A DNA stretch of 64,000 nt from Elephas maximus indicus (GCF_024166365.1 NC_064819.1:4910501-4974500), one strand, 5' to 3'. Counted from the first letter of the stretch, positions 45,868 through 57,326 are shown. Notes: generated by a model from the letters alone, not told the origin. Translations and numbers: made by a program.

Positions 45868-46080
45868 ATGTGCAATCAGCAATAGCTGTGGACCTTACCG
45901 TTGCTGCTAACTGCCCTGGTGTGTGTGAGGGAGAGAGAGAGAGGGAGGGAGGGAGAGAGAGGGAGAGCTAGCGCGAGAGAGAGAGCGAGCGAGTGAGCAA
46001 GCTAGCAGAAAAGAGGTGGAGAGGGGGGAATAAGGAAGAGAGGAGGAAAGGAGAGAAGGCAGGAAGAAGGCGAGGGAGGA
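45742..46080 (+). repeat. Purine-rich (GA)n tract in the GAP43 5' UTR/promoter
   Basis: Two almost pure A/G blocks, about 45742-45866 and 45927-46080, with GAGAGA, GGGAGG and GCGAGC units, are separated by a mixed stretch. Such homopurine mirror-like tracts can form triplex DNA. Purine-rich 5' sequence is a known trait of GAP43. Confidence 0.85.
45868..45885 (+). other. Short upstream open reading frame
   Basis: An ATG at 45868 opens a five-codon frame (MCNQQ) ending in TAG at 45883-45885. It is the only upstream ATG I see between here and the GAP43 start at 46088. It matters only if transcription begins before 45868, which is unproven. Confidence 0.35.
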
Positions 46081-46087
46081 TACAACC

Positions 46088-46117
46088 ATGCTGTGCTGTA
46101 TGAGAAGAACCAAACAG
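46088..46117 (+). CDS. GAP43: GAP43 (neuromodulin) coding exon 1
   Basis: The ten codons read MLCCMRRTKQ, which I recognise as the complete exon-1 part of GAP43. The gene encodes a growth-cone and presynaptic phosphoprotein that regulates axon growth and plasticity. Cys3 and Cys4 are the palmitoylation sites that, with the basic RR/K residues, anchor the protein to the inner face of the membrane. The start is fixed by the N-terminal sequence and a favourable A at -3. CAG at 46115-46117 is followed directly by the donor GTAGAG. In known mammals exon 1 ends at exactly this codon, and the calmodulin-binding IQ motif and PKC-site serine lie in exon 2. No exon 2 was found, so it should lie right of the window. 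The exon appears intact. Confidence 0.95.
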
Positions 46118-46119
46118 GT

Positions 46120-48097
46120 AGAGCTAAAGATTTTTACTTCTTGCTGTTGGGAAATTAGCAGAGTCCAGTATTTGCCTGTAAAGGCAGAAACATACTGGAA
46201 CTGCTTCTGCTCGGCCACAGGGCTCGCGTTTCCTTAGCATGTGGCAACTGACGGGTGCATCTCAGCTTTTATGCTTTTCCGTCTTTCCTGTTCTGGTTTG
46301 GGAATGCGGCTCCTAATTAGGGTGAGGGGAGAAAAATATCTATATATGCCTGTTTGGCTAGAAATAAAGATCCCCCCCCCCTTGGCTATTAGTCAAGGCT
46401 CAGCATTTTAGGTCTCTGGTTTTGAGGGTGTGGATGGAGAAAGGGGTGGGGGAGAAGATGTAGGCTCTACCTCAAGATGGGGAGGCAATCCTTTATATTA
46501 AGTCCAAATAGCAGGGTTGAGGGAAACATATTGAGGGCTGAGCATTGCCTGTTCTGGCGTACCATTTTCTCACATGGGCTGCAGAGAAACCTTATTTCCT
46601 ACACGCAGGAGCTTTGAATGGGCGCGGGTATTTATGGAAAAACATGTGAAGGGTTTTTTTTCTTTCTTTTTTCAATGAATGAATGAAACTGTAATTTGAA
46701 TTTTTTTTTTTTTTTTTTTTTTGGTAAGAGAACCTAAAAGCCAGTGGGGCCAGGGGAGACATTGGCTGTGTGGATGGAGAAAATCCTGGTCCTAAGGTCG
46801 GTAGCTGATTGTGCACCAGCTGGTCGGAGGAGAGGGTGGACCACGCCCCTAGGAAGCTTGGAGCTCTGATGGGATGGGAAAGACCAGGCCGGTGTTACCT
46901 GTTGGAAACCAGGGCTTTTCCCTTTTCCCCCTTTCTCTGGCATCTTCCCGGGATGGTCAGTGGTCAGGGACGTGCTAACATTCTGGATAATCTGCATGGT
47001 GACTCTTTGATCAGGAAGAGAGACCCAGAGAAGATTAGCCAGAATTAAGTTCCCTCCCCTCTCCCCCACTGCCCAGGTTTTTCTTCCATTTCAAATTGCT
47101 CACATATTTCTTGCAAGACATTTTAGCAACTTGATTGGCCTGAGGGTGGGAAGGTATGAGGGGTATGGTATTCCCCAGCAACCAGCAGTGCGGTGACATT
47201 CTCCAAACCAAGCTTTCCCACATTTGTTGGAACACGTTTGGAGAAGGTTAAAGAGAAAAATGGGCTTGGGATATGGGTGAGTGTTTGTGTGTGTGTGTTG
47301 GCGTGTTCGTGTGTGTGCACGCGTGGGGAGGGGACAGTTTGGTCCAAAACCGCCCTTGGCAGATTGATTGGCTTAGGGGTGAGGTGCCAGAACTCAGATT
47401 TGGGCATTCTTCCTGGGAAGGCGTTGGATATTGGGCAATTTGTAATACACTAGCTGAATCCGAGGGGGGTGAAGGGGAGCGGCGAAAAAGCAGCCAGCCA
47501 GCCTGGCACGTTTAGCCAGCGCCCTGGGAGGGAGGGGTGGGGAGGGAGCCTGAAGAAGGGAGAGGAAGAATGTCAGAGTAGTGGGTGGAGAGGCAGGGAA
47601 AAATTAAATAAATAAAGGGCAGACACCCTGGGTTTTGTTTGTGGGTGCAGAAGGGCTTCCTTGCAGCACTTCCTAAACTCTTCTCTGGTTCCAGAGATTG
47701 ATGTTTCCATTGGCTGTTTTTTTTTCAAACCTGGACATTCCCTGTCCTTGTCTTCCTTGGTTTGAATACATAAATGCAGTAGATACAGGTGTCTGGCTTA
47801 AGCTACAGTCAAAGAAACATTCTGAGGTTACCCCACAGGTGAGCTGGGGAGATATAATTTAAGGAGCCAGAGCCCTAAGGAAGCCAATGCTATTCTTTAA
47901 AAAAAACTTTGTAATTCTGGAAAGAAAAATATGCCGGTTTGCACCTTGGCTCAACCCTATTTACACACATTTCAAGTCTACACACATCCTCTTTGACAAA
48001 GGAAACCGACCATGATTTTTAGAAAGGGAATTGGGGCGGGGGGGGGGGCAAAGGAATTTCCTTCCTCCAAATAAGGACAGCTGCCTTCATTTTGCAA
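46120..48097 (+). other. Repeat-poor start of GAP43 intron 1
   Basis: About 2 kb without any transposon I recognise, containing a C run (46372-46381), a T run (about 46700-46722), a TG-rich stretch (47282-47326) and an 11-base G run (48038-48048). Repeat-poor sequence next to a neuronal promoter is a reasonable place for intronic enhancers, but none is identified. Confidence 0.45.
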
Positions 48098-48255
48098 GGA
48101 GCCCTGGTGGTGCAGTGGTTAAGCACTCGGCTGCTAAGCAAAAGATTGTTATGTTCGAACCCAGGAAAGGTGCTCCAGCCTTGGAAACTCTCTGGGGCAG
48201 TTCTACTCTGTCCTAGACAGTTGCAGAATCCTGCAGCAATGGGTTTGGGTTCTAG
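48098..48255 (+). mobile_element. AfroSINE
   Basis: The head GAGCCCTGGTGGTGCAGTGG is well preserved, with body CTGGGGCAGTTCTACTCTG. The tail block is rearranged (CAGTTGCAGAATCCTGCAGC). Confidence 0.9.
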
Positions 48256-50479
48256 CTCATTGACAGCCCCAAGTGTTCACTCTGATATGCAGTAATGAAG
48301 CTGAAATTTTGCCGTTAGGGAGTTGTATGATTTCACATGTAAATGTCTATAGCATCGACATACTTCACGTACATAGAGTCATGCATGTCCTCTGTATGGT
48401 GTTCACATACCTTTGTGTGTTTTAGCATAATTCCTATTCAAGAGAGAAAATGAAAGATATAGAGATTGTCCGTTTTTACCCATGCATTTTATTATTATGT
48501 ACTTAGGTGTGAAATAGTCATGTCTCCTGTACAAACATCACTGTTGTATATCATGCATGTAAGTCAGTATGTAGGATGCCATTAAATCAGACTGAAGGAA
48601 ATGGTGTATTCAGGGCGTGGGCTCCACAGTACACTGGCATTTATATAACGGGAGTATTAAGCTCACACAGGTTTCCTGCTTGTGGGTGAAATGATTCATG
48701 ACAGAATCCAACGGTGTCCAGCCTTCTTCTGGCATCGATTCATCCTCCTTGTCTTGAAGAGGGAATAAAACAAGGGCAAAAACCTGCAAAGGTCTAAACT
48801 CTGCCACACCCATGAAATCCAGCAGAAATGTGGGAGGGGGCTGGAGGACCTGCACTTCCTTCCTCTTCCACTTGAGCAGCATAAAGAAGCAACCTTGGAT
48901 TTCTAAGTTGTAAGACATTGCCAATGGATGGGAAGAAAGCGGAAATGATCTTATTAGCCCTTAGTTACCTCAGTAGATTATTACAGCAGGAAGAAGAGAT
49001 GGAAGTGGGATAGAAATGAGAAGATGGTACAGGAGTGGGCAAATGAGGAATAAAAGAAAAGAATCCACTGAGATTTGACTGGCTTATGATTTTCAAATAT
49101 CTTGGGCTTACTTTAAATAGCTTAATTACCATGTATATTGTAGGTGATGAAAAACTTGCAAGGTGTGATTTGGGTCCAGCAAGCAAGAAAACTGGGAGGT
49201 GTTTCCTTTGTTTAAAAAGAATGACTTGTTTGTAACTGAATTGTAAAGAATACCAGGCAAGCAAGTAGCGCCCCCTTCGCACCCCCATTAGTCTTTTTCC
49301 CCATCTAATGAGTAATTCTTAACCTAGAGAGTGTGATCTGTGATTTTGAATTCCAACCTCGTGGTGCCTTGCCCTTGCGGTGTTGGAAAGGTGTGGAAAG
49401 CTGCCGCTTTGCTGCTTGGTGCAGGCAATTTTTCCCAGTGATGAATTGGATTCCTTCTAAATCGGCCTGAGCCACACCCAGTGTCACCCGGGGGACTAAG
49501 TGAATTAATTAAATGAAGACAATTCTATACTTAATAAAATAGAAACCATTCTTCTTCTTCTTCTTCTTTTTTTTTTTAATGGAGATTGCCACCACACATT
49601 TGCAAATTTAAACAGTAAAATAACTGATTTCAAGGTTTTTTTCTTTTTTTTTTTTTCCTGCTAAATTATCTGGACTTGCAGAGAACTTTAAAAAATTCAT
49701 GTAGAAATCTGTTCATTTCTAGTGACTGTATAATTGCTTCTACCCCATGACAGATTGCATATTTAATGAGCCTTGCTCTCTCTCCTGCGACAGTCAGTGT
49801 AACTCCTCTCCCCTCCCCACCCTGAGGAAGACTGGAATAGGAAAAAAAAAAAAAAAAATTTTTTTTTTTTTTTTTAAACCTTTCACGTTTCATGCTAAAG
49901 GGCAGCACTGAAGGCCAGTGCTTTAGGGTCTCCTCTGTGTCCTTCAGAGTGAACCTGCGGTGTTAGGCCTGGGGCTGCATTAACCAACATTCTTCAGAGT
50001 TTTTTTTTTTTTTTTTAACCTGGCCTGCAGGGTGGTGAGGGCTGTGCGCTTTCTCTGCACGTTTGTGGTAGAGGCCCTGAATTGCCTCTGCACATATGTA
50101 ATGGAACATATGGTATTAACCAATTGCTCCCCATGTTCATAGTGATAAAGTAAGGCAAACCTAAGCCTTCCTCCTTTAAATAGTTCAAAGGATGCACATA
50201 ACCAGGTTATTTCAGGAAGAGGAACTGCGTTTAATTATTCACTTCCCTATTAATTGTGATAGAGGCCTTCCTTGTCATGGAAAGCAAGTAAGGACAGAGT
50301 TTCAAGAAGAGGAATGGACAACAGTACAAAATGCCAAAGAGATATTAACCAAAGAATTGATCGTGGGCTGAATGTTCCCTTTTGAATTTCTGAAGGTGTT
50401 GCCTCTGCCCCACCGTTATGGCCGTCGTCTTCACAGTCTTTTTTGAGGTGTTGGGAGGAGCACTGTGCTGAGAGTCCTT
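48256..50479 (+). other. Repeat-poor intron 1 sequence with homopolymer runs
   Basis: No transposon recognised. It has a (TTC)n stretch near 49549-49567, T runs near 49638 and 50000, and the A17T17 palindrome. Confidence 0.4.
49842..49875. repeat. A17T17 perfect inverted repeat
   Basis: Seventeen A directly followed by seventeen T, a 34-bp self-complementary run with no loop. Confidence 0.9.
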
Positions 50480-50620
50480 AGCTTGAGTCACTTGCTGATT
50501 CTGTGATCTCAGATGAATCGCACAGTCAGGCTTCAGTGTCTTTTTGTAGAATGACAATGTAAAATAAAACATAAACACCCTGCTTACCTGTAAGGATTAT
50601 ATATAACTGATGTAAAAACA
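50480..50620 (+). mobile_element. MIR SINE, diverged
   Basis: MIR-like order: TTGAGTCACTTGCTGATTCT, TGTGATCTCAGATGAATC, TCAGTGTCTTTTTGTAGAAT, CTTACCTGTAAGGATTAT. Confidence 0.45.
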
Positions 50621-50879
50621 GAGAGTCATGCAAAGGTAACAAGAATTTTTTTTCCCCCAAGATTTGCAGTGTCAGACTCGACATAGAATTGCCACTTTCT
50701 GGGACTGTTAAGTACCTCATATGTCTGCCTTTTTTCTCTTAGAGATGGGTTCCTTCTAGTCAGAGTTGATGTTCCATCCCCCTTTTTTTGTCTTTTTTTC
50801 CCCTAGAAACTTACTCGATCCTTAGGTACTCTCTTTTGAGATTTCAGACTCTTTTAGCCTGTGAATATGCCCTTGTTTC

Positions 50880-52370
50880 TTTTATCTGGAAGGATCCCCT
50901 CTTAACTCTGTGTACCCATTTCTATGCTGCTCTGTCTCTCCTTCCTTTATAGAACAAAGTCTCTAAAAGGACTACTCTCCCCCCGCCCCAACACACAGAC
51001 ACACACACACACACGTTCTCCTCCTCATCACTCCCCGTTCACTGTTCCATCTACTTTAACAAGGCTTCTGTTCCCATAATTCCACTGAGTCTTGTTCTGA
51101 AAAAGGCACCATGGCCAGTGATTCTTCAGTCTACGTTTTATTCGATATCTCTTTGGCGTTTTGTATTGTTGTCCACTCCTCTTCTTGAAACTCTGTCCTT
51201 ACTTGCTTTCCATGACATATGTCCTCATCCTCCTTCCTACCTCTCAGCTAGGTCCTTCCCTGTCTTCTTTGCTGGCTTCTTTCACTTCTTTCCCCTAAAA
51301 TATCAATAATCTCCTGGTTCACGATCTTGATCCACTGTCTTCTTACCCTAATATTCTACACTTTTAACCCTAGGTTATCTCATCCATGTCTAGAGTTTTA
51401 ACCACCTGCGTGCCAGACATCTCTCCTAAGCTCCTGACCTAGAGATATCTCTGGCTAGTTATCTTGTTCTGTTGTACATAGAGTCTCTCTGAATCAGGAC
51501 CGACTTGATGACACCTCACAACAACAGCTATTTCAGAGAAACCCAAGCTCATTATACAAAACCAAACTCAGTATCTTCTGTTTTGCACTACACTTGGTTT
51601 TCCTCCAAATTCCCTACCCTTATTGCTATAAGACCATCCATCCAGAACTCCAAGCTCTAAGAACCTGGGATTAATCCTGACCTTAGACCTTTCTTTCAAT
51701 CACCCATCCAGTTACTTTGATTCTAGTTAAAGATATTTTTAATCCATTCTCTGCTTTTCAATCCCACCATGAAAAACTTAGTTCAGACTCTCATCTTTTA
51801 TCTGGACAAAGGCAATAGCCTCCTACATGGATTCTCACCTCCACCTTGGCTCCTCCAATTCTCCCTGCACATAACACCAGAGTTCTTTTCACCCAACACA
51901 AATCTGATTATATTTTCCCCATTCAAATCCTCCAGTGTTTCACTGCTCAGCATAAGATAAAATTCAAACTCCTTAGCCTGGATGACACTATCTAGTCTTG
52001 CCTGCCTTTCCAATGCAATCCTCTAACACCCCGTGCTTCTCACCTTATGACAGCACGGCAATATTTCATACTCTGGTGCCTTTACTCATGCTGTATTCTT
52101 TTCCCACATTACAGTTCCCTCTTATCCTGGAAAATATCCATTTCTCCAGCAAGAGTTAGATTTTTGAAACCTTGACTTCGTAAATTCGGTTTTCTCCTAC
52201 CTGCTTTGTCACCATGGTGTTTTGTACGATCACATTTGTACCACTTATTGTACTATAGAGTGATACAGTGCAGTGTCCAGATTCTGAGCTGCTTGAGAGA
52301 AAAGATAGAATCTTATTTTTTTGTATCTCCAGTGCCGAATAGAATGCGTGGTACATTAAGTAAGTGGTTT
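50880..52370 (+). mobile_element. L2 LINE, long 3' fragment
   Basis: Sense L2 text over about 1.5 kb: TCTACTTTAACAAGGCTTCT, GACATATGTCCTCATCCTCC, GGCAATAGCCTCCTACATGG, CAAACTCCTTAGCCTGGATG, GCCTTTACTCATGCTGTATT and TTCTGAGCTGCTTGAGAG, ending GCGTGGTACATTAAGTAAG. A short RTE/AfroSINE tail is inserted at 51463-51530. Confidence 0.75.
51463..51530 (+). mobile_element. RTE/AfroSINE 3'-end fragment
   Basis: TCTTGTTCTGTTGTACATAG, then CTGAATCAGGACCGACTTGA and CACCTCACAACAACA. This is the RTE-style (CAA)n tail, inserted in an L2. Confidence 0.8.
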
Positions 52371-53115
52371 TAACTGTGGGTAATTTGTTTGCTAAATAAG
52401 TATGGAACTAGGTTTACAGTGCTTTCTATGAGGTGTTGGCGTGTCCAAGTGGATAAAATCACTGATAGATTTTTTTTTTAATCTATTGGCCTAAAATTTG
52501 TAAAGTGGGGCTGATCAGCATTGATTCTTGTTATTGACCTATAGGCATGACAATCATCAGTTTTTAAGAAAAGCAGGCACCAATGAGCCCATTTATAGAC
52601 TGTGTTTCGCCAAACTATCATAACTGGTACCTGTAGGGAAAGCTTCCTTGAATGCCTCCTTCTTCACCAACTAGTGTGGTAGTCCCACCGTCTGAGGTTA
52701 ACAGTTTGGGCACATGGCCGTCACAGTCTTGGATCTTCATGTGGCATTCCTTCTGGACTCCAGGTGCTTGTGCTCATTGCTTTGCTCCACAACTATTCCA
52801 AACAGGCTCTGACTTGTCTTGCTAGTTTTAGTTGGCTTTTGTCATCGATCACATAAACTTGAAGAAAATGCAGGTAGTGTTGGCCTGTGCTCAGGGGTTT
52901 GAGAATTAATTTTACCTTCTTTTGGATTTCTTTCCTTCCTACTGTAGTAATCACATCACAATAATTTACAAGGAGAAATCTTACATGGAAGTAAAAGGGA
53001 GGGGAAATGGTAAGTAGCCCCTCAAATATCTGTTAAGCAAATGAAAATTAGGTCAATTGTATGTTTCTTGGGTTTGAACAGACCAGATGGATTTGGATTT
53101 GGAAGTAGGGCTTTT
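52371..53115 (+). other. Unassigned intron sequence
   Basis: No gene or recognised repeat. Confidence 0.35.
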
Positions 53116-53120
53116 GTGCC

Positions 53121-53642
53121 TGTTATGGATTGAATTGTGCCCCCCCAAAATGTGTGTCAGTTTGGCTAGGCCATGATTCCCAGCATTGTGTGTGGTTGCT
53201 CACCGTTTTTGTGATCTGATATGATTATCTTATGTGTTGTACATCCAAACCTCTATGATGCTAATGAAGCGAGATTAGAGGCAGTTATGTTAATGAGTGG
53301 GACTCAATCTATAGGATTAGGTTGTATCTTGAGTTAATCTCTTTTAAGATATAAAAGAGAGAATTGAGCAGAGAGGAGAGGGATCCGATACCACCAAGAA
53401 AGAGGAACCAGGAGTGGAGCTCATCCTTCGGACCCAGGCTCCCTGTGCTGAGAAGCTCCTTGACCAGGGAAGATTGATGACAAGGACCTTTCCCCAGAAC
53501 TGACACAGGGAGAAAGCATTCCCTGGGAACTGGTGCCTTTAATTCAGACTTCTAGCCTCCTAGACTGTGAGATAATAAATTTGTTTGTTAAAGCCATTCA
53601 CTTGTGGTATTACTGTTATAGCAGCACTAGATAATTAAGACA
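53121..53642 (+). mobile_element. Solo LTR, ERVL/MaLR-like, sense to GAP43
   Basis: 522 bp, begins TGTTATGGATTGAATTGTGC and ends ATTAAGACA. The 5-bp flanks GTGCC (53116-53120) and GTGAC (53643-53647) agree at four of five positions. The 5' third differs from the other three copies, suggesting a subfamily. It carries ATAATAAATTTG near its end, a polyadenylation-like signal in the sense of GAP43 transcription. Confidence 0.85.
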
Positions 53643-54349
53643 GTGACCAATATGGGGCATATTGCAACCACAGCTTTCCATGAAAATACCCTTTGCCAGA
53701 TTTTAAGTAGTATATTTTTGATTGAATTGGTGTGAACTTGAGAAGAGCAATAAAGTGAAATAATTTGTAGGTACAGTATGTCTTCAACTGCTGAAATTTA
53801 GATAGTGTTTCTGGAGCTCCACACCCTTATTCCATACCTTGATCAGCGCCCCCAGTCTCGTTCACACTGACTTTTCCTATCCTATTCTCCCCTCCTCAGG
53901 TCCAAATAGAGTTTTTCAGATTAAATAGTGCCAGTTCATGTTAATGTTTAATAAGAGAGGGTATGGAAGGAGAACTTTAAGAGAAAGAGTACCTCTTCCA
54001 ACCTTTCAAATAGGTATTTTAGACAAAACAAGTATGTTAAACTTTGTCTGACACAGTAGATGCTTGATAAATATTTGTGAAGGGCTCATCTTGATGGGCC
54101 AGTCGGAAAGATGTTTTGGGATAGAAGACCATTCTTGTGTAACTACTTAGAGATAGTTTTTGTAAAGGCACTCTGAAATCTATTGGTCTTCCTCACCCGG
54201 TCAAAGTAACAGTCCCTTCTTTCCTGTCTGCTTACAACAAAATCGCACTTTTGTGGTCAGTTTAGTATGAGAGTGTGACCCTCCAGATTCCATAGCCTTT
54301 ATTTACAAATCTTGTTAGATGTTTGTTTTAATGTCCTGTTTCATGTCTT
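53643..54349 (+). other. Unassigned intron sequence
   Basis: A scrap resembling an L2 or MIR end (GTAGATGCTTGATAAATATT) lies near 54056. Nothing else recognised. Confidence 0.35.
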
Positions 54350-54560
54350 TGTAGTAGAACCCTTACCCTGGGTTCTAGACCTGGCTCTGCCAATTGCTTG
54401 TCATGTAACAATGGTAAGTAATTTAATCTTTCCGAGCCTCAGTTTATTCATCTGCATAGTGGGGCACGTAAAAAAAGCCCCCCAAATTCTGTCTTGCCTT
54501 TTTCACTAGGTTGGTGTGAGCCTCAAATAAAGTGATAAAAATTAAAGTGTTTTACAAACA
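54350..54560 (+). mobile_element. MIR SINE
   Basis: A well-preserved MIR core: GGTTCTAGACCTGGCTCTGC, ATTTAATCTTTCCGAGCC, TCAGTTTATTCATCTGCATA, GTGGGGCACG, then TGAGCCTCAAATAAAGTGAT. Confidence 0.8.
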
Positions 54561-55814
54561 ATAATGCATTTTACAAATGTAATGTATCAATGATCAAGGA
54601 ATTCTACATATTAAGATCTAAAGTACTCACGGCTCTGTGCAAAGAAGTACCCTTGCTCTCTGTACAGAATATATTCATTCGGTTTCCATCCCTCCTATTC
54701 CATTCTCTACAGAGTGAATATCAACCATGCTAGTGAATGGGAGCATAGTATATCATTATCATTCCCTCTGAAAATTTCACTAACAGAATTTAGATAAGCA
54801 AGTATTCAGATTTTCGTGAGATCCACAAAGATCAATTGAAATTCATCACAAATATCCTCTGTTTTCCATTTTCTCTTTTAGTGTTACCTTCTTCACCTTT
54901 AGACCTCCTCTTTTCTCCATTTGTTAAGTCTCTGCTTCTCCCTGATCTCCATCCCCACCTCACCTCCAACTTGCATTCTCGGCGCTAAGGTTACAAGGCA
55001 CGCTGCACTCACATCCATCATATGAGAGCCCAGTCAGGCAAAAGAATGGATGTTTGGGACTTGTTGGGAGACTGAAATTGGGGGTGCAGCCTGGTTGAGA
55101 GAACGTACAGTCTTCAAAGATTACCGCCTGAGCACCATTCCCATAACAACTTCAGGGTTCCCCAACTAATCGAGAATTAATGTGGATCAGAAGAGGTGGT
55201 ATACAATCTTGAAACCTTTTCCAATTTAACTCTGCATACCATGAATAACCTTCTAAGGATTCAGTTTCCCCGCAAAGGACATTTCAGTTCTCCTGTGTCC
55301 CTGGTTAGGTTTGGGATAACCAAACATATTAATAAAATAAAACAAAATTTATCAAATTCTGATGCAAACTATGGAAATCTGCAAAACGAAGAAACTGAAT
55401 TCTTAATATGTGGGTAATATTTGGCAGTATTTGCAAGTATAATAATTGGATCAATTTTGTCCAAGAAATTCTGATTTTCCTAGATGCCAAAAGCCTAACA
55501 TAAATTAATTAATATCAAGGTATTTTTGAAAAATACTTTTGTAAGGGGGCTTGTGTACACTGCAATGGAAAAGTAGGTTAACTAGGAATTTGGGGATTAG
55601 CAGGTGTCCAAAGGAAATGACTATTTCTTTGAATATATTTATGGTTGGTTAATGGTCGGTATCACCTTTAATCCTTCACTTAAGCCATCTGCCTTTCTCT
55701 CTCTCTCTTACACACGCACATGCACAAATATTTATTATATTCAAGTGCCTTTTGATTGGTTACAAGAAACAGAAGCCAGCTTCAAGTGATCCTAAAGTCA
55801 TCTATTGAAAGAAA
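54561..55814 (+). other. Unassigned intron sequence
   Basis: No gene or recognised repeat; a short (CT)n run near 55695. Confidence 0.4.
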
Positions 55815-55962
55815 GGAGTACTGGGTGGCACAAATACTTAACGTGCTCAGTGTTATCCAAAAGGTCCACCAGAGGCTCCTTGGAAGAAAGGTCTGGAAAA
55901 ATCAGTCACTGAAAACCCTGTGGAGCACAGTTCTTCTCTGTCACACATGAGGTCACTGGTTT
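55815..55962 (+). mobile_element. AfroSINE, longer diverged variant
   Basis: TGGGTGGCACAAATACTTAA head, GAGGCTCCTTGGAAGAAAGG, AAAAATCAGTCACTGAAAAC, TTCTTCTCTGTCACACATGA. It shares the extra middle block with 30150-30365. Confidence 0.75.
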
Positions 55963-56126
55963 TTTGTTTCTTTGTTTGTTTTATTGAGAGGAAATCAGAG
56001 CCCTCACAAAACTAAGAAGTTGAACTATTGGGTCTATAGGAATCAGGGTAGATCTGAGAACCTCAAGAGCAGAATTTCATAGGCTCTCTTTCTGGAACCC
56101 TGCATTTTAAAAACTCAGTTACTGCC

Positions 56127-56190
56127 GTCCTGAGAGTTGCTATGAGTTGGAATCCACCTGACGGCAATGGGTTTGATTTGATTTCTTTTT
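56127..56190 (+). mobile_element. AfroSINE 3'-end fragment
   Basis: GAGTTGCTATGAGTTGGAAT, then CCACCTGACGGCAATGGG and TTTGATTTGATTTC. Confidence 0.8.
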
Positions 56191-56510
56191 TTGTTATACA
56201 AGCTTGTGGCATCAGTTTCTGCAAAAGAATGGGTGTAAAATATCTCCATTGAATTTATATCAGAGAAATGCTATTCCTTGATATTAATCATCTCATTTTG
56301 AAAGCTCCTGAATTAATTCCAGTAATAATCCCCATATTTATCTATTTTTGGCAAATTGGCACTTTCTAAAATATTGAGCTGTTGTCTCCATATGCACTAG
56401 TTTGTGCTAAGTGTAGAATTTTTGTAATTAGCCTTACATCCATTATTTGTAAACCCAATTTCAGTAGCTACTCAAAAATGTAATTTTTAAATGAAAATTT
56501 GAAAGACCCT

Positions 56511-56575
56511 AATATAGGGTCGCCATGAGTCAGAATCAACTCCACCGCAACAGGTTTGTTTGTTTGTTTGTTTTG
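56511..56575 (+). mobile_element. AfroSINE 3'-end fragment
   Basis: TATAGGGTCGCCATGAGTCA, GAATCAACTCCACCGCAACA, then (GTTT)n. Confidence 0.85.
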
Positions 56576-56776
56576 GAAGTATCTATCCATTAATGACTAT
56601 ATAAAAGAGCTGACGAGGCAAAGAAAAAATAAGTGAGTTGATCTCCAAAGCTTAAGCAAGCTCAGAAAGGAGCTTCTTTTCTGAGTGGCTTCAGAACTTC
56701 TTGGTTAGAACACCTGGCCTGCGAGCTAGACTAGGGGCAGTTAGAATGCACGTTCCGTTCCCACTCTTACTTTGGT

Positions 56777-56939
56777 CCCCAAAAAAAACCAGTGCCGTTG
56801 AGTCCATTCTGACTCATAGCTACCCTAGAGGACAGAGTAGAACTGCCCCATTGAGTTTCCGAGGAGCACCTGGCAGATTCGAACTGCTAACCTATTGATT
56901 AGCAACGGTAGCACTTGACCACTACACCACCAGGGTTTC
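56777..56939 (-). mobile_element. AfroSINE, full-length
   Basis: Minus-strand copy: A run, CCGTTGAGTCCATTCTGACT, body GTAGAACTGCCCCATTGAG, and head complement CACTACACCACCAGGGTTTC. Confidence 0.93.
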
Positions 56940-57326
56940 CTACTTTGGTTCAGATACCAGTTTATCTGCTTGGAATAAGGTGAGAAATAAAAGCTCCTCA
57001 TATCAGCCAAACTAGATCCTGTAACAGTTATTTCAAAAGGATGTAGTCCATATACTCAATTCAAACTTAGAGAAGAGAGTGGTGGGGTAGGGTTTACAGC
57101 GTGTCTGTGAGTGTGTGTGTGACTTCTCAGGTTACAAAAGATATATGCTTTATTTAAAAAAAAAAAAAAATTAAAGGCAAACTTTAAAAAAATAATTCTC
57201 TGTTTCCAAATAACTTACAGTTACATTTCTAGGTACATGTCCTCTTGAGGGCAGTCCCCTTTGGCTATCCAGACTCTCACCAGGGTTCTAAAGAGGGAAG
57301 GAGAATGGGGATTGAGTATGGGTCAG

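Noticed and set aside
45732..45971. Open frame of 79 codons across the GAP43 5' UTR
   Set aside because: It starts at GTG, not ATG, and its R/E/K-only text is a by-product of the purine tract.
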